Below the pieces are notes generated by a model. It did not search any database, was not told the DNA's origin, and saw nothing but the letters and a program-made list of their open reading frames with translations. This document shows positions 1 through 13,242 of a stretch of 64,000 nt of DNA, in pieces (within the stretch, counting starts at the first letter, position 1; the number at the start of each line of letters is the position of its first letter). Position numbers and translations under genes: made by a program. The DNA is taken from NCBI RefSeq assembly GCF_037893015.1, contig NC_133658.1, positions 282,341,869 through 282,405,868 of the forward strand. Direction: 5' to 3'. Source of the stretch: Macrotis lagotis. Lineage: Eukaryota; Chordata; Mammalia; Peramelemorphia; Peramelidae.

Positions 1-499
1 GGAAGGAATACTACTTGACCAACCATTTGTGATGCTAGTAATCCTAAAGGGTTTGATATGCTTAACTATATAGATGGAATTCTCATGGGAAAGATTAGGA
101 GAACAACTATTGGCACCGTTGAGGTAGGTTTTCCCTAACATGTCATATACAATGTCCCACCTGACAGACTTGAAGCTTGACCCATTGCAACTGGCTATTT
201 ATATGACCTCTGCCTGGAACAGACATCTAAATACATAAGGGGACATTTCCTTTTATGTGCCTGTTCTTTGTAGCAAATTTCTGTAATCATGTCAGGTGAA
301 CCATTTGTCCTGCAATTCTCTAAATTCTAACAGTCAACTAAGCAAGTGTTTAACTTTGGCATCTTTTACTAGCCACATATCTTTGTGTTGATTGAGAGCC
401 TTTAACTCCTCACAATGCTACTGGGATTTATGAGAATGGGGATATGATAAATTATTATAACAAGTTCTGGTATTTATTGATTGATTGATTGTGGGTTTG

Positions 500-645
500 G
501 GGCTATTTTTTTGGCCAGACAATGGGATTAAGTGACTTGCCCAAGGTCACACAGCTAGGTAATTACTAAATCTCTGAGACCGGATTTGAACTCCTCCTGA
601 CTCCAGAGTCAGTGCTCTATCCACTTTACCACCTAGGTGTCCCTC
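500..645 (-). mobile_element. tRNA-derived marsupial SINE, diverged
   Basis: Reverse copy; TAAGTGACTTGCCCAAGGTC and CTATCCACTTTACCACCTAG. Confidence 0.82.
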
Positions 646-732
646 AATTTTTATTTTAAGGAAAGAAATATCAGCACCACTAGTTAAATCAGAAGGAGGA
701 TGATCTGTGGTACTTTAAAAATGTCTTAAAAA

Positions 733-881
733 AGGGGTGGCTAGGTGGCATAGTGGATAGAGCACTGGCCTTGGAGTCAGAAGTACCTGAGTTCAAATCC
801 AGCCTCAGACAATATTTACCTAGCTGTGTGGCCTTGGGCAAGTCACTTAACTCCATTTGCCTTGCAAAAACCTAAAAAAAA
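733..881 (+). mobile_element. tRNA-derived marsupial SINE
   Basis: Forward copy with a 10-bp duplication GTCTTAAAAA at 723-732 and 882-891. Confidence 0.88.
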
Positions 882-3551
882 GTCTTAAAAAGAGATCCAT
901 TTTTCAGCCAGGGATTTTGTTCATTTTAAATATGACTGAAGATGATCTGACAACTTTTAACGAATTCCCTTTTGCATTAGAATCCATATTCTTAAAAAAA
1001 GTGTTCTTTTATTACTTTATTACTTACCTACCATATGGAGAAATGAATAATGTCAAATATAAAAAACTGGATTTAAAATTTTCTATTTGTAACTGAGTTT
1101 TCTGTGTAGTTCAGCATAACAAGTAACCAATCATAACTGTAATTTCCCTTGTAAATTTCTTTTTTCTTATAATAAAAATATAAGTTTTGACTTGATTATC
1201 TCTCAAGGAAAACTTTGTGTTAAGATGTTCTTTATTCAGAGACCAGTATCTCTCCAAGTATTGGAGGAAACTTCTCTGAGATCAGACCTGAACCAAGAAA
1301 TGACTTGGGAGATTTCCAGAAAAATTAATTTTTCTAGAGTCTTACAAATAAGAGACATTTAAGGGGGGGAGGGGAAAGTGTAGGTGGGGAGTGGCATAAA
1401 AGCAAATTCAACTTGTTCTTCCAGAGACTTCTGAGGCTTTCTGTGTAGCATGCCATCTCTAGGGAAAAATCTTCCTTGGGCAACTGCAGTCTCACCACTA
1501 CATCTACCACCTTCTCAGGCTTGACTAGATACTATCAAGTTCTTTCACCTAGGCTTTCCATTCAGAATTCTGTTGCCTCTGAGGTTTGTAATCTCTCTGG
1601 AAGAGAAGGAGAAAAATAGAGATTCTCCTATTCTGGGTTTAAAACTGGAGTTCCAAACTAGGTGAGGAAACCCATTCTAACTTTTTGTAACTATCCCAGT
1701 ACATTTCTCAAATACTTAGAACAAAAGAATGAGTGAGGACTAAAGAAGAGTCAGTCTGTGCCCTAAGGCTAGTTCATCCTCCTGCTAGCCTGTTCATATG
1801 CAACTGAGTTACTCAAAACCTTAGAATCCCTTCCAAGGTGTAAATAATTAAGGGCCTCACCTCAACATTTCAGAGTTCACCTTAGCCCATTACAAACCTC
1901 ACCTTTCCTGAAGTCTAAATAGGGCATACTTCATAAAAGAAGTATTTTTGGTTTTGAATAATTTAAAAATGATCATGGGAAGGAAAAAAAATCATCTGTC
2001 TTAACCTAGGAATTCCCAGCCAACTCTTCCTTCTTTCAATAAACAGCTTTGCATTCCCTTATTCCTTTCCGTTCACCTCTTATTGCTGTCCTTTATATCA
2101 TGGCAGCTTACCTTCCAGTGAGGGGAGGTGAAGGCCTACTATAGGAAATTGGCCTTCCTTGAAGCAAAAACACTACCAAACCTCAGGTTGCCAAGAGATG
2201 TAGGCAGGCAGGGCATGGTCTACAGTAGCGAACATAGATGGATGAAACATTGACAAAAATCCTGCTAGTGTCTAGTTATGTGACCTTGAGGAATTTTACT
2301 CTCCATCTCTGGACATTTTTATTTAAAATGTAGAATTACAATTGATGATTTTAAACACGAATGAGAACTAGTCATCTCTATCAGATTAAAAAAGCCCGCA
2401 CTGGCAATGCTCTGCCAGCAGGGAGAGGCAAAATCCTGCAAGAACTCTCAGCATTGAGGGGCATTCCTCTGGCCCCAGAGTTAGGAAACCCTTCTGCTCC
2501 CTTCTCTGCATAATCCTAGAATTGGGAGTTGGAAGAGATTTTAAGAGAAAACATATTCTATCTTCCCATTTAGGAATCCTCTCTCCATCATTCCTCAGGG
2601 ATGAATCTGCTGCCTCTTCCTGAAACTGTCTTCCTTAAGGAGAAAAGGCTTCTAGGTTGTCCTGATTTTTAGTGTTATGTGGAGCTGAAATCTCTCTCTC
2701 TTTAACTAAATAGGAAAGAAAGTAAACATGGTTGTGGTGGAGAGAGCTTGGAATCAGAAGCCCCAGGTTTGAATCCTGTTTGTGTTGAATAGCACTGAAT
2801 TTCAGATCCTTTGGAGTTACCATTAATGAATTATTAGCATTCCACTCATTGGTTCAAATCTTAGCTCCCTCTACATAATAGCTGTCACAAATTTCAAGAC
2901 AATCATTGCCTACTAGAACACTACTTAAGATCACAAGTTCACAACAGCTATTAAGTATGAGGCATAATTTGAACTCAATCCTTCCTGATCTCAAGAAAAG
3001 AGCTTTATCAGTTGTAATACTTAGCTCCCTCTAAAGTCCTTCTTTAAAACATCACGTTCTTTCAATCTGTCCTCCTATGACATGGTTTTGAGTTCTTTCA
3101 CTAATCTTTTATAAATCTTAATTTTTTATTATGAACTTATTTATCAACAATTACAAACATCCCAGTATATAAAGAACAAAACAAAATTGAATATGAAACT
3201 ATGAACTATAGAATGTATTTTGTTTTTAAGTTATTTGGAAGTTAGTAGCAAAATTGCCTTAGATTCTCTTCTGCATATCTTTTTGTTTTCTTCTGTATAT
3301 TTTTAATGTTTTATTGATGCTTTTTTTGTCAACTTTCATCACTTCCTATGACCTTGCCCCACCTCTTCCCATAGAAGACCTCCCTTATAACAAATAAATA
3401 TAATCAAGCAAAACAAATCAATACATTGGCCATGGTTGACTTTGTCTCTGTTTCTCACACAATATCTCCTGTCTGTGCTTTTGCACCAGCCTCCCCAGGA
3501 TGCCCATGATGTCCTTTTTTATTTATTCCTTAGAGTCTACCTCTAGCTTTT

Positions 3552-3691
3552 TTTTTTTTAGATTTTTCAAGTCAATGGCTTGCCCAAGGCCACAGGGCTA
3601 GGTAATTATTAAGTGTTTGAGATCTGATTTGAACTCAGGTTCTCCTGACTCCAGGGCTGGTCCTCTATCCACTGTGCCACCTAGCCACCCC
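3552..3691 (-). mobile_element. tRNA-derived marsupial SINE
   Basis: Reverse copy with a 16-bp perfect duplication TCTACCTCTAGCTTTT at 3536-3551 and 3692-3707. Confidence 0.92.
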
Positions 3692-4717
3692 TCTACCTCT
3701 AGCTTTTAAGACACAGCTCAAGCATGAAGGCTTTTCTGATCCTCCAAATACTCATACCCTCCTTCCCAAACTAACTTGTATTTAACTACTATGTATATAT
3801 TTATTTATTATAAATGACTCAAATACTTAGTCCAGAGTGATTAAAATGGCTTTTATTAAGGTATCTTAACAAAATGACCACCTCTCTCAAGGGGAGAGGG
3901 TCACCGAGTCATGAAGGAGCTGGGTCTTCTATGCAGTTTGAAAGGCTTGTTCCTCCCCCCCCATGCCAATCATTGGTGGGGCTCACAATCTAATTGATAA
4001 AATCGTCTCCCTATGTGTTCCCCTTCCATTATATTGATGAACAAGAATAGCTACCTCCTTGAACAGGTGCAAAGGACAGTAACACAGACCTGCAAAGTTA
4101 TTTGTTTAACCACCCTCCCTATGTTTAACTCTCTTCTTCCTGTAAACAGGTTAGCATCTTTTGGGTTTCCACAAAGACCAGATATCCTGGCTTTTGTAAT
4201 GTATTATCCTCACAGACATCTGTGAGATTCTGGCAATACCCTTTCTCACCCTTGTGAAAGCAAAACACTTGATTCTTTCCCACAATATTTATGTATTTTC
4301 TAATATATTTATGTTTATGTGCTTTATGATGTACTTTTTTATTTATATATTTTCTATAGATACTTGTGTTCCCCATTAGAATGTAAGTTCATTTTGAATT
4401 GAGACTTTTTCATTCTTATTCCTTGTGTCCTCAATGAAAAATGGCTAGTATTTAAAAAGTACTTGTTGATTAATTGATTAATATATCATTCAATACCTCT
4501 AGTTAATAATCACTGCTGACACATAAGGCAGGAAACATACTTCTTCATATCTTCATTAGTTATAATTGGTCATTGCATTGTTCAGTGTTCTAAAGTCTTT
4601 CAAGTTGTTTTTTCTTTATATTAGAGTGGTCATCGTATAAATTATTTTATTTCTGCTTATTTCACTCTCAATTCATATACATCTTTACATCTTTCTCCTT
4701 ATTCATATGTCAAAGGA

Positions 4718-4912
4718 TCATAGATTTAGAATTGGAAGGATCTTTGGAGGCCATTGATTCCAAACCCTCTCTTTTTCTAGAGGGGGAAACTGAGATTTAG
4801 AAAGGTCAAGTACTTTACACAGGTTTAAGGCAGGATTTGAAGTCAACTCTCCCTGACTCCAAGTTTAACATTGTTACCACCCTATACTATATAGCTGCCT
4901 CAATTATCATTT
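4718..4912 (+). mobile_element. MIR/CORE-type SINE fragment
   Basis: Reads TAGAATTGGAAGGATCTTTG, then GGGGGAAACTGAGATTTAGA. Old copy. Confidence 0.6.
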
Positions 4913-5134
4913 CTTACAAGCACAGTAATGTTATATTTCATTCATGAGCCCCAATTTGTGGAATCATTCTCCATCTAATAGTAACCCATTTTGATTGCAG
5001 TCTTGTTTTTACAATTAAAAACACTACTATAAATATTTTTATTCATTTGAATCCTATCTGTCTTTGACAAATTTGAGGGCGGGATATACATACATAGTCA
5101 TGGTATTTATATAATTTGTCTCTTCCTCTTTTTT

Positions 5135-5276
5135 TAAAAATTTAAGGCAATGGGGTTAAGTGACTTGGCCAAGGTCACACAGCTAGACAATTATTAAGTG
5201 TCTGAGGCCGGATTTGAACTTAGGTACTTCTGACTCCAGGGTCAGTGCTCTGTCCACTGTACCACCTAGCCACCCC
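5135..5276 (-). mobile_element. tRNA-derived marsupial SINE
   Basis: Reverse copy ending CCACCTAGCCACCCC. Confidence 0.88.
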
Positions 5277-5407
5277 TCTATTCCTCTTAAAATGTAGCAC
5301 CCTGACTGAACACTGTTACTTAGTTGTCTGAGATGGGTAAATGATAGTATAATCCTGCCTTCTCTCATTCTGAACACCAAACTTCCAGCTAACATTTATT
5401 TAGCTTA

Positions 5408-5702
5408 TGCAGAAGCTAGGTGGTACAGTGCATAGAACACCAACTCTGGAGTCAGGAGGACCTGGGTTCAAATCTAACTTAGACACTTAACACTTAATAG
5501 CTATATGACCTTGAGTAAGTCACTTAATCTTGATTGCCTTATATACAGGGCCATTTCTAGTTGTCCTGATTCATATGAGGCCACTGGACCCAGATTGCTG
5601 TGGAGGAAAAAGTGAGGTTGCCTAAAACCAATTCATGTGCTTGTCATGGCATCACCTCCCTAATGCCATGCTCTCCTTTGAGAATGAAGGACAAACAACA
5701 CA
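5408..5702 (+). mobile_element. Long-form marsupial SINE (about 295 bp)
   Basis: A tRNA-derived head (AAGCTAGGTGGTACAGTG) continues into a second body with CCACTGGACCCAGATTGCTG and CTTGTCATGGCATCACCTCC, ending GAATGAAGGACAAACAACA. This 3' body is absent from the short copies. Confidence 0.8.
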
Positions 5703-7509
5703 GAACTACTCACCAAGTAGAGTAGTACAGACAGAAAAGAGAAGAGAGCCCTGAACAGAACCCATGTAAGGCTTACAAGTTGGGATATGGAGAATATTCC
5801 CCACTTGAAAATGGAAGGAGATAGAAAACAAAACTGACCCCCCCCTTATTAAGAAAAGCATTCAAAGATTTAACTTTGTCTGAACTTCAGGTATAAAAAT
5901 CCAAATTTTCACAAGTGGTAAATAATTGGGGGAGTTTCCCCTTTTACAAAAGAATTTTTCTAAAATAGAAAGCTCTCCTTTTTTACATAAAACACAATTT
6001 TCTTTATAAAAATTCTCACATCATTTTTTAGGAACATAACCAATCTATGAAAGAAAATCCATCTCCAGTTTGTTTTTGTTTTTTTCCTTTTTAGAGTAAC
6101 TGGCTTTTTGCCCAAGGGGTAGTAAGGATTAGCAGAACCAGCCAGCAGCTTTTTGATCTTCCAAAATAGATTGGGAAGGGTGTGAATTTATCTGTTGCTA
6201 ATATCACAGTTTTTAGAAGCAGAAGATGAAACTCTTTGGGCGTAAAAGGGACCTGGGATCCTCCAAAAGGCTACTTTTCCATCTTATACATCAGCACAAC
6301 AATCTGAACAATCACATACTTTTAAATCACCTTTGGAAATAAAAAGTTTAGATAAGGTCCTTCTCTTTATAAAATCTAGTCAGATATCACAGGATAAGGC
6401 AAACACACACACACACACAAAAGAAAGTCAAACCAAAAATTCAAAAGAACATAACCAACACCCCCCAAAAATACAAACATAAATAATGGTAATATACAAA
6501 ATACAAAATAAAGGCATCAGATAGGTAGAAAACAAAGTGGTGTGTGAAATATCAGGGTTCTGCAGAGGGAGCTTTCATCACAGTATCATTTCCATTGTAT
6601 TTTAGAGGATTAGTAGAAATTTATTAGACCAGTTCTGGCTTTAGGGAACAACAGTTTGAGCAAAGATTGAAACAGGAGAATTTATGGTGTGTTTTAGGAG
6701 TTGAGAGAACAATTTGACCAACACTACATTAGTTTAGAAAAGAAAATTCATTAAGAGCTCTCAATGACCAAATAAGTATTTTGTAGAGGGTTGAAAGAAA
6801 TCTTTTTTTGAAATATTAGTTTGGGGGGGAGGATTGGAAAAAGAGGGAGAGCGGTATACCCAGGTCTTTCTCCTTTATGATATTCCTATAATAAACACCT
6901 TCCATTCAGAAATTAGAATGAGAACCTTGTTTTTAGGGGATGAATGAGTAAGCAAAATGTGATGAAAACTTGGATTGGATCCAGTGAGAAATCACTTTTC
7001 TAAAGTCTTTTATATTTCCTTCTGAAAGATGTTCCTGAAAAGTGGCTGGAATCACAACTATTTTCTTTATTTCCATGTTCCTTGAGGAGATCTGACTGAC
7101 ACAGGCTGCTTCTTAGACTCTAAGAGTTAGAAGAAACATAAAATTTCATCTAATCCGACCCACATGTGATCAAGAATCCCCTTTTAGGACATAACCACCA
7201 AAGTGGTTCACAGAGCCATTGTTTGAATATTTCTAGGTGGAGGAAGCCATTACCTCCCTGAGGATACACACTACACTTTTAGGTAGCTCTAGCAATCAGA
7301 AAATTTTTCTTTGCATCAAACTTTGATCAGTCTCAAGAAGTAAATATGCCCCAAGAAGTAAATATTTTGATTTTATGGAATTCCTTATTGATCATTAATT
7401 TATTTATCATTTATTATTATTATATTTATTTATATAATTAATTTAATTTATATTTCTTCTGGAACTTACATGCCATTTTCTTTAGGTTCTTTATAAAATT
7501 TATTTTTAT

Positions 7510-7654
7510 TTTATTTATTTAAGGCAAAGGGATTAAATGACTTGCCCAAGGTCACACAGTCAGGCAATCATTAAGTGTCTGAGGTTGAATTTGAACTCAG
7601 GTTCTCCTGACTCTAGGGCCAGTGCTCTATCTACTGTGCCACCTAGCTGTCCCC
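7510..7654 (-). mobile_element. tRNA-derived marsupial SINE
   Basis: Reverse copy ending CCACCTAGCTGTCCCC. Confidence 0.87.
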
Positions 7655-8059
7655 ATTTCCCATTAGGCTCTGCTCTTATCGTCACAATTTTTTTTTCATT
7701 ATAGATTATACTTAACTTTGTTGATAAGTTACCATAGATTGAAACCCCAGCTCTTTTGTTCTATAAAATATAATTTTCTAGGTCCTATAGTCCTTCAGTA
7801 GAGCATATGTGATCCTGATTGTAGCTCCACAATATATAAATTGTTGTATTTCTTTTCCAGGTTGATTGTAATATTTCCTCCTTAACCTGGTAGCTCCGAA
7901 ATTTTGTAAGGTTTCTTTCTGGGATTTCTTTCAGGTGATGACTGGTGGATTTTCTCTGTTTCTGCTTTAACTTCTTGTTCTAGATCTTCAGGGCAATTTT
8001 CCTTAATAATTCCCTATAATATTGTATCAAGATTGGTTTTTTGATTGTAACTTTCAGAC

Positions 8060-8740
8060 TGAAGAACAGAAAGGAGAACCAGGCAAAAATAATCATAAAA
8101 ACTCAGGGGAGAGAGTAACTTGGAGAAAGATCTGTCAATAGCAGCAAAAGTTATCAAAATCAAGGGAAACCACCCAGATTTGACAATAAGAAATTATTGA
8201 TAACCTTCATGAGAGCAGTTTTAGTCAAATGGTGAGTTTGGAAGCCAGTTTTCAAAGCAGGAAAGGGGAGAAAAGATATAGGATAGTAGCAGGTTAAATG
8301 ACAATTTCTAAAAGATGGGGAGATCTAAGAGGGAGCTCATGAGTTCTCAAATTTCTCAGGGAACAGGGTGGCTAGGTGGTACAGTGGATAAAGCACCAGC
8401 TCTGGAGTCAGGAGTACCTGGGTTCAAATCTGGTCTCAGACACTTAATAATTACCTAGCTGTGTGGCCTTGGGCAAGCCACTTAACTCCATTTGCCTTGC
8501 AAAAACCTAAGAAAAAAAAATTTCTCAGGAAAGTATGAGGTGTAAAGTCTTTTGCTGAGAAAGGATCTGATGACTGAAGATTTAGAACAGTGATTATGAA
8601 GATCAGGACTGATGCTGTGAATGAGTCAGATAGACTCCATTAAAGAGAAGTACAAAGATTGGAAAGAAGTAGGGAGGATTGATTGAATGAAGCCCATAAT
8701 TACATTAGGGATTTTATGGTGTTCTCAATTTGGTGTTGGT
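8060..8740 (-). mobile_element. L2/CR1-clade LINE fragment, split by a SINE
   Basis: The plus strand reads AAGAAATTATTGATAACCTT and GAGAGCAGTTTTAGTCAAAT, blocks of the antisense of L2-type open frame 2 as recalled. It overlaps the element segment also present near 11404-11700, so it is a separate copy. Confidence 0.55.
8361..8517 (+). mobile_element. tRNA-derived marsupial SINE inside an L2-type fragment
   Basis: Forward copy; duplication AAATTTCTCAGG at 8349-8360 and 8518-8529. Confidence 0.88.
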
Positions 8741-8934
8741 GTTTTTGTTGTGACCAAATCTTTGCTTAACCTTATATAGCCCTTTAGACTGTTAATGACT
8801 TTTCTTTTTAAGAAACCCTCAGCTCCTCTCCCTCAGAACTGGCAACATGATTCTCCAATTAAACTGAGTTCAAGGGATTTGGAATCCTCCAAAAAAGCTA
8901 GATTTAGAGTTAGTCCATTAATTGGTATTGGTTA

Positions 8935-9060
8935 AGTACCTACCACTTACATGTGTTAGGAACTGTGCTAAACACCGAGAATATAAAGAATGGTAAAATA
9001 CAGGTTTTGCTCTCAAAGAACCCACACTCTAAGTAGTGGAGACACCATGCAAATACATAC
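8935..9060 (-). mobile_element. 3' tail of the L2/CR1-type element
   Basis: Plus strand has TGTGTTAGGAACTGTGCTAA and ACCCACACTCTAAGTAGTGG, a block normally contiguous with the one starting near 10011. Separated from it by the L1 insertion. Confidence 0.55.
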
Positions 9061-9064
9061 AAAG

Positions 9065-9976
9065 CTATTTTCCAATTTATGAAAATGTTCTAAATCATTA
9101 TTGATTAGAGAAATGCAAATTAAAACAGTTATAATGTATCACTCATATCTCATATTGGCTAAAATGGCAAAAAAGGAAAATGATCACTGTAAAACTGGAA
9201 AAACTGGGACACCAAGGTAGTGTTGGTGGAGTTATGAATTGATCTAGCCATTCTGGAGAACAATTTGGAACTATATCCAAAGGGCAATAAAACTATGCAT
9301 ATTTTTGATCTGTTTGAACTTTTAAAACTGTGCATACTACTAGGTCTGTATCCCAAAGAGATCACAAAAAAAAAGGAAAAAAGATCCACATATGCAGAAA
9401 TATTTATAGTGGCTCTTTTATTTAATGGCAAAGAATTTGAAATCGAGGGTATGCCCATCAATTGGGAAATAGCTGAAGAAACTGTGGTATATCAATGTGA
9501 TGGAATACTATTGATCTATAAGAAATCATAAGCAGGACCTCAGAAAAGCACAGAAAGACTTTCATGAACTGATGCTGAGTGACGTGAGCAGAGCAGGAGA
9601 ATGTTAACAGCAACACTGCATGATAATCAACTGTAAAGGACTTAGCTCCTTTTAGCAGTTCAGTGATCAAGGACAACTCTAAAAGACTTTTATTGGAAAA
9701 GGCCATCCATATCCAGATAAAAAACTGGGGTCTGAATGTAGACCAAAGCATGCTATTTTCACTTTTAAAAACTTGTCTTATTTTTTTCCTTTCTCATGAA
9801 AGTTCTAACTTTTTTCACAACATGACTAATATGAAACTATATTAAAGATAATTGTACATGCATAGCCTATATCTCTTGTGGGGAGAGTGAAGGAACTCAA
9901 AACCTTACAAAAAGATGAATGCTGAAAACTATCTTTGCATGTAATTAGAAAAAAAAAAATAACATAAAAAAAAGCT
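9065..9976 (+). mobile_element. 5'-truncated L1, 3' end
   Basis: Begins with ATTAGAGAAATGCAAATTAA and continues through GGAGAACAATTTGGAACTAT, CCCATCAATTGGGAAATAGC and TGAACTGATGCTGAGTGACG, ending in A-rich sequence. This is the 3' end of a marsupial L1. Short frames at 9265-9531 are part of it and not genes. A diverged target duplication may be 9051-9067 and 9977-9996. Confidence 0.78.
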
Positions 9977-11030
9977 AAATATGTACAAACAAGCTACCTA
10001 ACAAGATAAATTGGACATAATCAACAAAGAGAAGATCCTAGAAGGAGGAACAGGAAAGGCTTCTTAGAGAAAGTAGGATTTTAATTGGGACTTGAAGCCA
10101 GGGAGGCCAGGAGGCAGAGATGAGCAAGTAACGTGTTTCAGGCTTGAGGGACAGTCAGTGAAAATGTCCAGTGTTTTGTTCAAGCCAAAGCAGGAAGACC
10201 AGTATCATTGGATTGCAGAGTACAGGGCAGGATTAGGTTGGGGGGATGGGGAAAAATAAAATGCAAGAAGACTGGAAAGCTGCAGGAGTGCTTTTAATGC
10301 CAAATAAGACTTTATATTTGGTGTTGGAGATGATAGGGAACCACTGGTGTCTTTGATTGGAAGAGAAATAGAATAATATAATCATACTTTAGAAAGATAA
10401 TTGACAGCTGAGTGGATGATGGACACAAGTAGATGGACTTGTAGTAGTAAGATCAACCAGCAGTCTATTGTCATAGCCCAGATGGGAGGTAATGAGGGAA
10501 TACATTAATGGGGTGTTACTTATGTAGAGAGGAAGGTGGGAGGGTGTATGCAAGAGATGTTATGAAGATAAAATTGACAACTCTTGGCAACAGACTGGAT
10601 ATGGGGGGGGTGCAGAGTAAGATAGTTGATACCTATAGGTGGGTAGTGGTACCATTAACAGTAATAAGTTTGACAAGGAGATCAAATTTGGATGTCTACA
10701 ATACTTCCAGTTTGAGATATCTCAGGTAGTTGAAGATGTGAGATTAGAGGTCAGCAGAGAGGTTGACTTGATAAATAAGTTTGAGAATCATCAGCATATA
10801 GATGATTATTGAATCCATGGGAGTTGAAGTCATCACCAAATGAAAGAATACAGAGGAAAGAAAGTTGACACAGGATGGTCCTATAGGAACCTGCCTTTAG
10901 TAGATATGACCTGAATGAAGTTTCAGCAGTGGAAACTGAGAAGGAAGTCAGGTAGAGAGAAAATTTCCAAAAACCTAGAGAGAAGAGAATATGAAAAAAA
11001 GAAGAATTAAGTGTTAAAAACTTAGCGGGA

Positions 11031-11183
11031 GGGGCGGCTAGGTGGCACAGTGGATAGAACACTGGCCCTGGAGTCAGTAGTACCTGAGTTCAAATCCGGC
11101 CTCAGATATTTAATAATTACCTAGCTGTGTGGTCTTGGGCAAGTCACTTAACCCCATTTGCCTTGTAAAACCTAAAAAAAAAA
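11031..11183 (+). mobile_element. tRNA-derived marsupial SINE inside the L2-type LINE
   Basis: Forward copy, GGGGCGGCTAGGTGGCACAG head. Confidence 0.9.
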
Positions 11184-11235
11184 CTGTAGAGGGCTAAGAA
11201 GTTTGAAGAATGAGGAAAAGCTCTAAGATTATTAG

Positions 11236-11381
11236 TTGGGCCGACTAAGTGGCACAGTGGATAGCACTGGAGTCAGGAGTACCTGCATTCAAATCCGACC
11301 TCAGACACTTAATAATTACCTAGTTGTGTAATCCTGGGCAAGCCACTTAACCCCATTGCCTTGCAAAAATCCTTAAAAAAA
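11236..11381 (+). mobile_element. tRNA-derived marsupial SINE inside the L2-type LINE
   Basis: Forward copy missing a few bases in the head (GATAGCACTGGAGTC); duplication ATTATTAG at 11228-11235 and 11382-11389. Confidence 0.88.
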
Positions 11382-11896
11382 ATTATTAGCCCCTTTGGAG
11401 AAAGTGGTTTTGATTGTATGAGGTCAGAAGTCAGATTCTAGAGAGCTGAAAGAAAGAGGAAGACACCTCCCAAAGACATTTAGCCACAAAAGGAAGAAGA
11501 GATATAGGATAAAAGTTTGAGGGGGGAATGGATGGGATAAAAGGAATATATTTTTGAGGATGGGGATGATGTGGATATGTTTGTAGAAGTGGGGGAAGTG
11601 TAGACAGGGAAAGATTGCAAATAAGTGAGAGTACAAATGATAGAAGACAATCTGTTGAAGAAGATGAGACAGAAGGGAGTCCTTTTGGAATATACTTAGT
11701 AAGAGGGGCCACCCAATGCATTGTGTGAGATTACAGAGGAGTGGCAAAAAGCATCTGGATGATATGAGGTACCTCTTGGCAAATCACCACAATTTTTTTT
11801 CAGGAAAATATGAGACCATGTTTCTCACCTGAAAAGGGTGGAGAGGAGGAACCACAGGAGGCCTGAGGAAGGAAGAAAACATTTGAAACAACCACT

Positions 11897-11920
11897 ATAT
11901 ATATATATATATATATATAT
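11897..11920. repeat. (TA)n microsatellite
   Basis: About 12 TA units. Confidence 0.95.
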
Positions 11921-13242
11921 GAGATACTGAGTTAATTATGGATATGTAATTGTCATAGTGAGATACAATTGAGGTTATGTAATGTAAATTTGCAGTGGAC
12001 CTAGACAGAGGAATTTGTTTTTCTCCTGTCTCATTCAACAACACATGTGTATGGAAGGCAGCAAATAGTGTAACAATTCAACTGATGCTTGGCAAGAAAA
12101 GATTGGCAGTGTATTAAGGAGTAAAAGGACTCTGGAAGGGGAAAATAATAGTACCAAGGGGATCAAAATAGGGAAGGGAGGAAAATATGGCTAATGGTAA
12201 TAGCCTGAAAAAGAACTGAAGACTTGGAGGTCATGATGTAACTACAAAACAAGAAGTGAGAGAAGTATATCGACAATAGATTGGGATCAGAGAACTTTCT
12301 TTATAATTCATGAATGTTGAAGTGCTGGATTTGTGATGACAAGATTATAATCTTATATGAGACCAATGTGGGGTGAAATAGTCATGTGGAGTGAATCAAC
12401 TGGGGAACTATGAGGTTAGAGTGTTGTCTCAAGGTGGAATGCCTTAGGGCCTTGGACAGTTCAAGTGAGGAGACATGTACTTAAAGAGTTGAAGGAATTA
12501 CTCCCCTTTCTCAAGGCAGACAACCAGATTGGAGTAATAAGTTAGATAATGATAATGGAATGGCCTTTCTTCCTTTTCCCTGTTCAGTGTGATGGTGTTT
12601 CTACTCTTGCAACAGGAAGGCAAGAAACCTGGCTGGAAGGAATAGTTTTGTTTTTTACAGGGGATATAGATGAACAAGATCTGGTCCTACCCTGAAAGAC
12701 TTACAATTAAGTGGTGAATAAAAGAGTGAGTACATAATTATATGTGTTAGAATTTGAATAATTCCATAAGAAAAGTATAAAGTGTCATCCCTGGAGGGGG
12801 GGAGAGAAAAAAATTCACTTATGGAATTTGAAGGAAGAAAAAATTGACCAGGAAAATTTTCATGAAGGTAGTTATATTTGAATGACATTTATGTGAGACA
12901 CAAACTGAACAAAATAAACTCAGTTGCTATTCAACAACATATGCTGGTTTTCTCACCTCCATGATTAATTCTCTAGACATACATTCTAATTTATTCTAAA
13001 ATTTCCCAGAATTTCTGGAGAAAGAGGATATACTAAACTCACATCTCCACTCTAACCTTCCCTGTCTTGTGAAAGCTATTTCATGACTCTAACTTGAGAT
13101 GACTCCCACTGCCCTTCAACTACTTGAGTCCAGAGGAGAAATCTACTGGTAGCATCACAATCCAGAAAGGGGGTGGAGGGGGAAGAGAGAAAGAGTACCA
13201 ATCACCATAGCCAGATTTAGTAAAATCTAGATGACAGAATCA

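Larger units (their letters stand above)
10011..12330 (-). mobile_element. L2/CR1-clade LINE with reverse transcriptase remnant
   Basis: On the minus strand a frame around 10751-11000 reads TSFSVSTAETSF, then ILSFGDDFNSHGFNNHLYAD. The catalytic YADD box is at 10787-10798, followed by SQTYLS, as in L2/CR1 reverse transcriptases. Two SINEs interrupt it. The element is old and incomplete; the 12330 limit is approximate. Confidence 0.72.
1..13219. other. Intergenic DNA downstream of NOTCH1
   Basis: No supported gene. Short open frames here are in repeats or lack any family match. 1-470, 900-3530, 5710-7500 and 12900-13200 are mostly unique AT-rich sequence, with a short CA run near 6402. The rest is SINE, L1 and L2 material. 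Confidence 0.75.

Noticed and set aside
3830-4256. Possible solo LTR in reverse orientation
   Set aside because: The AATAAAAGCC-like stretch and unique flanks suggested one, but no clear terminal bases, target duplication or recognised family were found, so it was left out.
9265-9845. Overlapping frames of 60-100 codons
   Set aside because: They fall inside an L1 3' end and do not form a protein of any known family.
10751-11062. Frame with a YADD box, considered as a host gene
   Set aside because: The box and its neighbours belong to a LINE reverse transcriptase remnant of L2/CR1 type, interrupted by SINEs.
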